Shown here piece after piece: positions 1 through 5,829 of a stretch of 10,098 bases of DNA. Source of the stretch: an uncultured Chitinophaga sp. (GTDB lineage Bacteria; Bacteroidota; Bacteroidia; Chitinophagales; Chitinophagaceae). The position numbers and the translations under genes are program-made. Where the stretch lies: positions 1 through 10,098 of the forward strand of contig NZ_CALNBI010000059.1 of NCBI RefSeq assembly GCF_937874145.1. Direction: 5' to 3'. The notes beneath the pieces are model-generated. The model ran no database searches and was not told where the DNA came from. It worked only from the letters and a program-made list of their open reading frames with translations. Positions within the stretch are counted from its first letter, which is position 1, and each line of letters begins with the position of its first letter.

Positions 1-724
1 AAACCGACCAGTGGCCCAATAATCCACCCGCGAAGCGTTTTTCTACGATCTTCCCGTTTACCGGGATTTTGTAGACAGTGAGCAGGTCGGCCACGATGTT
101 ATCGTCGTTCCCGGTGTACATCGCGATTTCGTCGCAGCGCTCCGAGTGGCAAACGGCGCGGAACACGTCGAGGGTCTGGTACCGGTTGAAGGGAGCCGTT
201 TTGATGGCGAGCAGGTTGGGGATGTCGGCCAACCTCCGCCAGCAATCGTAGCTCAATATACGACCTCCTACAGAAGGTTGCAGATAAAAACCGAAAACGG
301 GGATCACTTCCGCTACGGCTGCTACGTGCTGCACGAGCTGGTCTTCGGAATAATCTTTCAATCCGCCCATGCTCACGAGCCCGATATGATAGCCGAGGTC
401 CCTGGCGATGCGGGCTTCGTTCACGGCCTGTCCGGTAGGCCCGGCGATTCCGGCCACGCGGATGAACGGGCGGTTGAGGCCGGCTTTGTCGATTTCCTCT
501 GCCGCGAGGCGGAGCACGCGTTCGTAGAGGTTGAATTCGGGCCAGCGGATCTCGAATTGGGTGGTGTGCACGCCTACGGCCACGCCGCCTGCGCCGGATG
601 CGATGTAGTAACGCGTGAGCCTGCGCTGGCGGGCTTCGTCGAGCTGCCGGCCGGCCGTGAGCACCAGCGGGTGCGCGGGGATCACGGTGCCGCTATACAG
701 TAATGATTTGATGGATGCGTCCAT
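1..724 (-). CDS. DapA/NanA-superfamily lyase (dihydrodipicolinate synthase family), 3' end cut by window
   Basis: The first 241 residues are visible; the C-terminus lies beyond the left edge. The fold family is the (beta/alpha)8 class I aldolases that make a Schiff base between a lysine and a 2-keto acid (DapA, N-acetylneuraminate lyase, KDG aldolase). Visible hallmarks are the conserved tyrosine in FYLQP (Tyr147; YNxP in DapA) and the presumed Schiff-base lysine in LLAIK (Lys175). The usual GTTGE substrate loop is replaced by GVHTTQF (51-57), keeping the two threonines but losing the GE. The usual residues after the lysine (D/E-S/T) are TAPFN. The start ATG at 724 begins MDASIKSLL and lies 23 bases after the SDR stop, so it is probably the third gene of a leftward operon. 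No Shine-Dalgarno is obvious. The superfamily is clear; the substrate is not. An aldolase or dehydratase acting on a sugar acid or an amino-sugar derivative is inferred. Confidence 0.85.
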   Translation of the reverse strand, partial: MDASIKSLLYSGTVIPAHPLVLTAGRQLDEARQRRLTRYYIASGAGGVAVGVHTTQFEIRWPEFNLYERVLRLAAEEIDKAGLNRPFIRVAGIAGPTGQAVNEARIARDLGYHIGLVSMGGLKDYSEDQLVQHVAAVAEVIPVFGFYLQPSVGGRILSYDCWRRLADIPNLLAIKTAPFNRYQTLDVFRAVCHSERCDEIAMYTGNDDNIVADLLTVYKIPVNGKIVEKRFAGGLLGHWSV

Positions 725-747
725 ATGATGTGTAAACGAAATTTGGA

Positions 748-1764
748 TTAGAATTTACCGGTCCGGGTTTGGAAATGGGTGGGCTTTTTGATGGTGGCGC
801 CGCCTCCCTGGAACCACTCGAGCGTCATGCGGATCATATCGCGCAGGGTGACTTTGGGATAGCCGAAAAGGCGGAAGCTTTCGCCGGCGTTGCTGAGCAA
901 TGCGGTGTCGGATTCCTGGTTTACGAACTGCGGCGTTTTGCCGGCGAGCTTGCCGAATTCTTCCGCGATCCAGCGAACGGAGGCCGTTTCAGGGCCGGTG
1001 ATGTTGAGATATTTGGCGGGATTGGAAGTGTGCAGGAAGGAGCGGAGCGCATACTCGTTCGCGTCGCCCTGCCAGATCACGTTCACGTGGCCCATGCGCA
1101 GGTCGATCGGGGATTCGTTCACCACGGATTTGCAGATTTCCAGAAGCACGCCGTAACGGAGATCGTTGGCGTAGTTCAGGCGGTAGATGAGCAGTTCAGT
1201 GCCGTACTGTTGGGAGAAGTGCTCAAAGATGCGCTCGCGGCCGAGGGAGGACTGGGCATACTCGCCGATGGGGCCGGTGGGCGTGGATTCGTCCGCGCCG
1301 CCGGAGAACACGGGCACCAGGGGGTACACGTTACCGGTGGAATACACCACGATTTTGGAGTTGCGGTATTTCTCCGCCACGCGGCCGGGGAGGTAGGCGT
1401 TCATGGCCCAGGTGAAGGCTTCTTTGCCGGTGGTGCCGAATTTGGTGCCGGCGAGGTAGAGCACGTTCTTCGCATCCGGGAGGGAGGCGAGGTCGGCTTC
1501 GTTGAGGAGGTCGGCGGCGATGGCTTCCACGCCGGCGGCTTCCAGTTCTTCGCGGAGGCCGGGTTCGGAAAGACGGCTCACCCCGATAACGCGGCGCGGA
1601 ACGCCGGAAGCGTCTACGGCTTGTTTGGCGAGCTTGGCGAGGCTGGGGCCGATCTTGCCGCCCACGCCGAGGATGAGGATGTCGCCTTCGAGGCTTGCCA
1701 TGTCTGCTATCAGTGCTTCGGAAGGCTTCAGCAGTTCTTCAACGGTCGAGAATATTGTGTCCAT
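748..1764 (-). CDS. NAD(P)-dependent epimerase/dehydratase (extended SDR) with atypical active site
   Basis: This 338-residue protein has the length and order of an extended SDR sugar epimerase/dehydratase. A Rossmann glycine motif GVGGKIGPSL occupies residues 33-42, an acidic residue in AADLL (Asp85) lies where the cofactor loop is expected, VLYLAGT is at 101-107, the strand-end motif YSTGNVYP at 141-148, and the catalytic-tyrosine region GEYAQSSLGRER at 167-178. In the classical YxxxK motif the lysine would be residue 173, but a serine is present there; Arg176 and Arg178 follow. Substrate-domain features such as NITGPE (254-259) resemble NDP-sugar enzymes. It starts 19 bases after the Nramp-like stop and is followed by the DapA-like gene 23 bases later, so it is likely co-transcribed. 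It is cytoplasmic, without signal peptide or membrane segment. It may oxidise, epimerise or dehydrate a sugar or sugar acid that feeds the neighbouring lyase; the exact reaction cannot be read from sequence. Confidence 0.85.
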   Translation of the reverse strand: MDTIFSTVEELLKPSEALIADMASLEGDILILGVGGKIGPSLAKLAKQAVDASGVPRRVIGVSRLSEPGLREELEAAGVEAIAADLLNEADLASLPDAKNVLYLAGTKFGTTGKEAFTWAMNAYLPGRVAEKYRNSKIVVYSTGNVYPLVPVFSGGADESTPTGPIGEYAQSSLGRERIFEHFSQQYGTELLIYRLNYANDLRYGVLLEICKSVVNESPIDLRMGHVNVIWQGDANEYALRSFLHTSNPAKYLNITGPETASVRWIAEEFGKLAGKTPQFVNQESDTALLSNAGESFRLFGYPKVTLRDMIRMTLEWFQGGGATIKKPTHFQTRTGKF

Positions 1765-1783
1765 GTCGTATTGTTTGCAATTG

Positions 1784-3034
1784 TCAGGAAAAGAATAAAG
1801 TTTTGATGTTGCTGATCATCAGCAAAGCCATGATAACGAGCCCGATGGCGCCCACGATTTTAATGAAGGGCGGGTTCTTCATCGGTCCCATGATTTTTTC
1901 GTCGTTGGCGATCAGGTACAGCGCCACGCCGATGAAAGGGACGACGAAGATGGTAACGGCCTGCGCCAGTACGATCAGTTCCAGCGGCAGCTTCCCGAAT
2001 GAGATCGCTACAACGGCGCCGATGACCATGATAATGCCGATGAAGAAGCGGACCATTCCGGATTGCAGGGTACCGCCGTAACCGAGCGCGTCGCCGAGGA
2101 GGGTGCCGCCGAGGGCGGCGTTGCCGATAACGGAAGAAAACGAGGCGCCGAAGAGGCCGGACAGGAAGAGGGCGGAGGCGAAGTTCCCGAAGATGGGTTC
2201 GAGGGCTACCGCCATATCCGTGGCTTTGGTGACTTCGATATTACGGGTGTTGAGCACTGCTGCTCCGCAGACCATCACGATGGCGGCGAGGATGCCGAGT
2301 ATTACCATGCCGGGAATGGTTTCGCGGCCGGTTTGTTTCACTGCAGGATTGAGCCGTTTGCGCTCCTGGACGAGGTACGATTGATACAGTGCGCCCACGA
2401 TGGAGAAGCACGATGCCATGAAGGCGATCACCAGCTGGAGGGAGCCCTCCGGCACCACAGGCACCAGTCCTGCCGCCATACCCGAAACCGAAGGTTTGGT
2501 GAATACGAAGGTGGCGATAAAGGCCAGCAGCATCAATGCGATGAGGGCGATCATGATCTTTTCCATCGATTTGTAGAAACTGCGGAAGAAAAGCATGCCG
2601 ATGGCGACTACGTTGAAAACGATGATCCAGATGTTGGGACTGGTATGGGTGGCTTCGCCGATGGCGATACCCGTGCCGATGGAGTTCCCTGCCTGGAAGG
2701 AGGCGCAGACGAGGAATACGCCCACGCCTACGGCCGTTCGCATGCCTTTGCCCCATTTGCGGCCGATGGTGGCCAGCACGGATTCGTTGGTGGCTATGCC
2801 TACACGGGCGCTCATCACTGCAAATACGATCATAAAGAAAATGGCGACCAGCCGGAGCCATAACAGGCTGTACCCGTAGCGGGCCCCCATCATGGAGGTA
2901 ATCGTGATTTTGCTGGGGCCGAAAACGAGGGCGGCCGTGATGAGCCCCGGCCCGATGGCCTGCAACCATACCTTCCCGCGGCTGATGGCGGTGGCAGGGG
3001 CGGAGGTGGGCGCGGTGGCTGTTGATTCTTCCAT
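1784..3034 (-). CDS. Nramp-family-like membrane transporter lacking canonical metal ligands
   Basis: This 416-residue integral membrane protein has about eleven hydrophobic segments and begins, after a short Ala/Thr/Pro-rich tail, with IGPGLITAALVFGPSK, which matches the Nramp TM1 signature GPGFLAA...DPGN in position. The two metal ligands of DPGN (Asp and Asn) are Gly and Lys here. In the TM6 region, FSIVGALYQSYLVQ aligns with MPHNLYLHSALVQ, and the metal-binding Met is not conserved. It is therefore Nramp-related but unlikely to bind Mn2+ or Fe2+ in the standard way. I chose ATG 3034 (MEESTATAP) over the in-frame ATG at 3103 because the extra 23 residues are highly basic and would be encoded across operator copy 1. 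It heads the leftward operon and is followed after 19 bases by the SDR gene. Its substrate could be another cation or an organic compound belonging to the pathway. Family assignment is fairly firm; function is open. Confidence 0.82.
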   Translation of the reverse strand: MEESTATAPTSAPATAISRGKVWLQAIGPGLITAALVFGPSKITITSMMGARYGYSLLWLRLVAIFFMIVFAVMSARVGIATNESVLATIGRKWGKGMRTAVGVGVFLVCASFQAGNSIGTGIAIGEATHTSPNIWIIVFNVVAIGMLFFRSFYKSMEKIMIALIALMLLAFIATFVFTKPSVSGMAAGLVPVVPEGSLQLVIAFMASCFSIVGALYQSYLVQERKRLNPAVKQTGRETIPGMVILGILAAIVMVCGAAVLNTRNIEVTKATDMAVALEPIFGNFASALFLSGLFGASFSSVIGNAALGGTLLGDALGYGGTLQSGMVRFFIGIIMVIGAVVAISFGKLPLELIVLAQAVTIFVVPFIGVALYLIANDEKIMGPMKNPPFIKIVGAIGLVIMALLMISNIKTLFFS

Positions 3035-3074
3035 AAACCTGTAATTTTTTGAGTATGACCTGGTTGTTCTTTTA

Positions 3075-3088
3075 CGGGTGCGTACACG
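3075..3088. promoter_or_regulatory. Operator candidate 1 (LacI-type palindrome, leftward leader)
   Basis: CGGGTGCGTACACG is an imperfect palindrome centred on CpG at 3081-3082. It matches copy 3 at 12 of 14 positions, and its reverse complement matches copy 2 at 13 of 14. It lies in the predicted 5' leader of the Nramp-like gene, about 40 bases upstream of the ATG at 3034. Its centre is 65 bases from that of copy 2, so a dimer pair or DNA loop is conceivable. Confidence 0.6.
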
Positions 3089-3139
3089 GAACTTGTATTC
3101 CAATGTTGACGCTTGTTCTGAGATAACGCGGATGAAGAA

Positions 3140-3153
3140 CGTGTACGTACCCG
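3140..3153. promoter_or_regulatory. Operator candidate 2 (LacI-type palindrome over leftward promoter)
   Basis: CGTGTACGTACCCG has a central CpG at 3146-3147 and a single arm mismatch (T3142 against C3151). It matches copy 3 at 13 of 14 positions. It overlaps the downstream edge of the leftward -7 candidate and would cover the start point, a classic position for repression. Confidence 0.65.
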
Positions 3154-3183
3154 AAAGTACATTTCAATTCCGGAAAATGCAAA
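3152..3183 (-). promoter_or_regulatory. Leftward promoter candidate (Bacteroidota type)
   Basis: Read on the minus strand, TTTG (3183-3180) is followed after 20 bases by TACTTTCG (3159-3152). This resembles the Bacteroidota sigma-ABfr consensus TTTG...TAnnTTTG with one mismatch in the -7 box. The predicted start of transcription, near 3146, falls inside operator copy 2. Transcription would proceed into the Nramp-like, SDR and lyase genes. Confidence 0.45.
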
Positions 3184-3232
3184 TATTTTTCTGTTGTTCC
3201 GGGTTGAAGACAGGGCAGAGGCAATAATATAT

Positions 3233-3261
3233 GCAGAAAGGCAAATAATTATTTTTTCTGC
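3233..3261. repeat. AT-rich inverted repeat between the divergent promoters
   Basis: GCAGAAA (3233-3239) and TTTCTGC (3255-3261) form a perfect 7-bp inverted repeat. The spacer contains a perfect 12-bp palindrome, AAATAATTATTT (3243-3254). It lies about 50 bases upstream of the leftward -33 box and 17 bases upstream of the rightward -33 box. It could bind a second regulator or act as an upstream promoter element; AT-richness alone could also produce it. Confidence 0.4.
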
Positions 3262-3277
3262 CCCCTTTCCCTTGCAT

Positions 3278-3307
3278 TTTGAAAGATGTTTACCTAAATT
3301 ACCGTTG
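3278..3307 (+). promoter_or_regulatory. Rightward promoter candidate (Bacteroidota type)
   Basis: TTTG (3278-3281) is followed after 18 bases by TACCGTTG (3300-3307), which fits the Bacteroidota -33/-7 pattern TTTG...TAnnTTTG with one mismatch. Transcription would start near 3313, leaving a leader of about 100 bases before the ATG at 3415. Operator copy 3 and a degenerate half-site-like sequence (3321-3334) lie downstream of the predicted start. Confidence 0.4.
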
Positions 3308-3375
3308 CATACGTCGTTTTCCAGGACGTACACCTGACCGGTTGCCTTCGTGCAACCATATTAAAGCATCATTTA

Positions 3376-3389
3376 CGGGTACGTACCCG
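3376..3389. promoter_or_regulatory. Operator candidate 3 (perfect LacI-type palindrome, rightward leader)
   Basis: CGGGTACGTACCCG is a perfect 14-bp palindrome with a central CpG (3382-3383) and is the best copy of the motif shared with 3075-3088 and 3140-3153. It lies 25 bases upstream of the first rightward gene. Its position, downstream of the predicted promoter, suggests roadblock repression, or repression by looping to copy 2, whose centre is 236 bases away. The cognate factor is most simply the LacI-type protein encoded at the right end. Confidence 0.68.
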
Positions 3390-3414
3390 AATTCACGGAA
3401 TCCACCATCAGCAT

Positions 3415-4443
3415 ATGAAACAACGTTATGACCGCCGACAGTTCCTCCAGACCATGACCGCCGCCGGAATCGGCGCAGGCCTTACCGCCAGCCGTCCCCT
3501 CAGCGCCATGGCCCTCGCCGCCGATCCCATCCGCATCGGCATCATCGGCTGCGACACCTCGCACGCCGTTGCCTTCGCCAAAAGCTTCAATAAAGACGTG
3601 CCCTCGCCCGGACTGGAAGGCTTCCGCATCGTAGCCGCGCTGCCGGAGGCTAGTCCCGATATAGAAAACAACCAGAAACGCTTCCCGGGCTACCTGGAAG
3701 AACTGAAGAAACTCAATGTGGAACTCGTGTCGTCGATGGACGACCTCCTCGCCAAATCCGACGTGATCATGGTGGAATCCAACGACGGGCGCCCCCATCT
3801 CCGGCAGGCCCTTCCCGCTATCAAAGCCGGCAAGAAAGTATTCATCGACAAGCCCATAACCGCCTCGCTGGCCGAAGCCATCGAAATATTCGACCTGGCC
3901 GAAAAGCACAACGCCGCCGTTTTCTCCGCATCTTCCTTGCGCTACATGGATGCCGCGCAAGCCGTCGCCAACGGCTCCATCGGGAAAGTTTTCGGCGCGG
4001 AGGCTTATAGCCCCTGCGCACTCGAAAAAACACACCCGGATCTCTACTGGTATGGTATTCATGGGGTGGAAACGCTGTGCACCGTCATGGGTACGGGCTG
4101 CGTATCGGTTTCCCGGACATTTACGCCGGAAACCGATATGGTGGTAGGCGTGTGGGACGGCGGAAGGATCGGTACTTTCCGGGGCATCCGCAGCGGTAAG
4201 CAGGATTATGGCGGCAAAGCCTTCGGAGAAAAGGGCATAGTGGAACTCGGGCCCTATAAAGGATATGAGCCTTTGCTGCTGCGCGTTGCGGAGTTTTTCA
4301 AAACGGGCGTTTCCCCCGTTTCCCGCGAAGCGACGCTCGAAATCCTCGCCATCATGGACGCGGCCGACGAAAGCAAACGCCGGAAAGGCGCCGCAGTTAC
4401 CGTGGCGTCCATGTTCGAAAGAGCGAGAAAACGCAAACACTAA
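3415..4443 (+). CDS. Tat-exported Gfo/Idh/MocA-family oxidoreductase, DTSH subtype
   Basis: This 342-residue protein opens with a twin-arginine signal (R7-R8-Q-F-L, hydrophobic stretch, Ala-rich cleavage region near residues 32-36). It is therefore probably folded with NAD(P) in the cytoplasm and exported to the periplasm, as known for Zymomonas glucose-fructose oxidoreductase. The Rossmann motif is IGIIGCDTSHA (41-51). The usual EKP motif is FIDKP (Asp145-Lys146-Pro147). His216 in YGIHGVETL is the likely catalytic histidine. Members oxidise, reduce or epimerise sugar hydroxyls. It is shorter than the next gene's product and only distantly similar, so the pair is not a simple recent duplication. 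It is the first gene of the rightward operon, with operator copy 3 just upstream and the second oxidoreductase starting 28 bases after its stop. No Shine-Dalgarno is visible. The substrate is unknown; a role on a sugar or glycoside before uptake is inferred. Confidence 0.88.
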   Translation: MKQRYDRRQFLQTMTAAGIGAGLTASRPLSAMALAADPIRIGIIGCDTSHAVAFAKSFNKDVPSPGLEGFRIVAALPEASPDIENNQKRFPGYLEELKKLNVELVSSMDDLLAKSDVIMVESNDGRPHLRQALPAIKAGKKVFIDKPITASLAEAIEIFDLAEKHNAAVFSASSLRYMDAAQAVANGSIGKVFGAEAYSPCALEKTHPDLYWYGIHGVETLCTVMGTGCVSVSRTFTPETDMVVGVWDGGRIGTFRGIRSGKQDYGGKAFGEKGIVELGPYKGYEPLLLRVAEFFKTGVSPVSREATLEILAIMDAADESKRRKGAAVTVASMFERARKRKH

Positions 4444-4471
4444 TCATCTTCTATCTAAAATAATTCCCGTT

Positions 4472-5812
4472 ATGGAAAAATCCCGCAGAACGTTTTTGAA
4501 GCATACCGCGAAAGGATCGGCCATTCTCGCCGCAGGCGGTATCCTCCCAGGTTTCAGTGCAAAAAGTTATGCTGCCATCCCCGGCGCCAACGAACGCGTG
4601 AGGGTAGGCGTAATGGGCGTGAATGCGCGCGGACTGGCATTGGCGCAGAATTTCGCCAAGCAACCCAATTGTGAAGTGGTGTCCATTTCCGACGTCGACA
4701 GCCGCGCTTCGCAGAAGTGCATCACCAAAGTGGAGGACATCCAAAAGAATCGGCCGACAGACGTCCCGGACTTCCGGAAAGCCCTGGAGCAGAAAGATAT
4801 GGACGCGCTGATCATCGCCGCGCCCGACCACTGGCATGCTCCCGCAGCCATCCTGGCCGCAAAGGCAGGAAAACATGTTTACCTCGAGAAGCCCTGCAGC
4901 CATAATCCCCACGAAGGCGAACTGCTCGTGGCGGCGCAGAAAAAATATAAAACCGTCATCCAGATGGGCAACCAGCGGCGCTCCTGGCCCAATGTCATCA
5001 AAGGCATCCAGGAACTGAAAGACGGCGCCATCGGCCGCGCATATTTCGGTAAAGGCTGGTACACCAATAACCGGAAGTCCATCGGCCGCGGCAAGGAAGC
5101 CGCCGTGCCCGAATGGCTGGATTACGACCTCTGGCAGGGGCCCGCGCCCCGCAAGGCTTTCCGCGACAACCTTATCCACTACAACTGGCACTGGTTCTGG
5201 AACTGGGGGACAGGTGAAGCCCTCAACAACGGCACCCACATGATCGACCTGCTGCGCTGGGGCATGGGTGTGGATTATCCCATCCGCGTGACCTCTTCCG
5301 GCGGCCGCTACCGCTACGAGGACGACTGGGAAACGCCGGATACGCAGGTCATCAACCTTGAATTCGACAATAATTCCAGCATGACCTGGGAAGGCAGGAG
5401 CTGCAACGGCAAACCGCTGGAAGGCAATACAGTGGGCGTGGTATTTTATGGGGAGAAGGGCTCGCTGATGATCGACGGCAATGCCTACACCATCTTCGAC
5501 CTCGACGGTAAAGTGGCGAAAGACGTGAAGAACGACCTGAAAATTGACGCACGCAACCTCACCAATCCCGCCGAAGCCCTCGATGCGCTGCACTTCCAGA
5601 ACTTTTTCGACGGCATCCGCAAGGGCGCTCCCCTCAACAGCGATATCCTCAGCGGCCACCAGAGCACCCTGCTTTGCCAGCTGGGCAACATCGCCCTGCG
5701 CACGGGCGGCACCCTGCACACCGATCCCTCCAATGGCAGGATCAAAAACAACAAGGAAGCGCAAAAGTTATGGAAACGGACGTACCAGCCGGGCTGGGAG
5801 CCGACAGTGTAA
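4472..5812 (+). CDS. Tat-exported Gfo/Idh/MocA-family oxidoreductase, long C-terminal domain type
   Basis: This 446-residue protein starts at the ATG of MEKSRRTFLK, which places a twin-arginine motif (R5-R6-T-F-L-K) at the N-terminus. In-frame upstream ATGs exist but lie inside the previous gene. The NAD(P)-binding motif VGVMGVNARG is at 45-54, the hallmark YLEKP at 137-141, and GEALNNGTHMIDLLRW (248-263) carries the likely catalytic His256 with Asp259. An aromatic-rich segment precedes it (HYNWHWFWNW, 237-246). The layout is that of the large Bacteroidota/Planctomycetota group with the bacterial-type C-terminal domain. Some relatives in Bacteroidota take part in periplasmic 3-keto-glycoside pathways; whether this one does is inference. 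It is 28 bases from the previous gene and 17 from the transporter, consistent with one transcript. Paired with the first oxidoreductase, it could oxidise and re-reduce a glycoside around a cleavage step, but no hydrolase or lyase of that kind is in the window. Confidence 0.9.
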   Translation: MEKSRRTFLKHTAKGSAILAAGGILPGFSAKSYAAIPGANERVRVGVMGVNARGLALAQNFAKQPNCEVVSISDVDSRASQKCITKVEDIQKNRPTDVPDFRKALEQKDMDALIIAAPDHWHAPAAILAAKAGKHVYLEKPCSHNPHEGELLVAAQKKYKTVIQMGNQRRSWPNVIKGIQELKDGAIGRAYFGKGWYTNNRKSIGRGKEAAVPEWLDYDLWQGPAPRKAFRDNLIHYNWHWFWNWGTGEALNNGTHMIDLLRWGMGVDYPIRVTSSGGRYRYEDDWETPDTQVINLEFDNNSSMTWEGRSCNGKPLEGNTVGVVFYGEKGSLMIDGNAYTIFDLDGKVAKDVKNDLKIDARNLTNPAEALDALHFQNFFDGIRKGAPLNSDILSGHQSTLLCQLGNIALRTGGTLHTDPSNGRIKNNKEAQKLWKRTYQPGWEPTV

Positions 5813-5829
5813 ACCTGTAAAAACTGCCT

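Larger units (their letters stand above)
3035..3414. promoter_or_regulatory. Divergent regulatory region between the two operons
   Basis: This 380-base stretch holds no convincing gene and separates two divergently transcribed operons. It is AT-richer than the flanking coding sequence, especially around 3180-3260. It contains promoter candidates for both directions, three related palindromes that look like operators for one LacI-family regulator, a degenerate fourth candidate, and an AT-rich inverted repeat in the middle. Individual elements are listed separately. Confidence 0.8.

Noticed and set aside
769..1806. Long plus-strand open frame of 345 codons
   Set aside because: It lies antisense to the SDR gene in GC-rich sequence, is Gly/His/Phe-rich with low-complexity character and has no family motifs. 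The minus-strand frame shows a Rossmann motif and normal SDR order.
3035..3103. 23-residue N-terminal extension of the Nramp-like protein from ATG 3103
   Set aside because: The extension is almost all basic or polar, lies over operator copy 1 in the leader, and is not expected for Nramp proteins. ATG 3034 is preferred.
3168..3175. TTCCGGAA palindrome between the leftward promoter boxes
   Set aside because: Eight-base palindromes are common by chance and there is no second copy in a comparable position.
4265..4471. Upstream in-frame extension of the second oxidoreductase
   Set aside because: It overlaps the preceding gene, is Cys/Arg/Pro-rich, and would bury the twin-arginine signal inside the protein.
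4451..5764. Minus-strand open frame of 437 codons opposite the second oxidoreductase, and similar ones at 3373-4440 and 6052-6867
   Set aside because: They are mirror frames of clear genes on the plus strand, with compositions biased to Gly/His/Val or basic residues and no recognisable domain.
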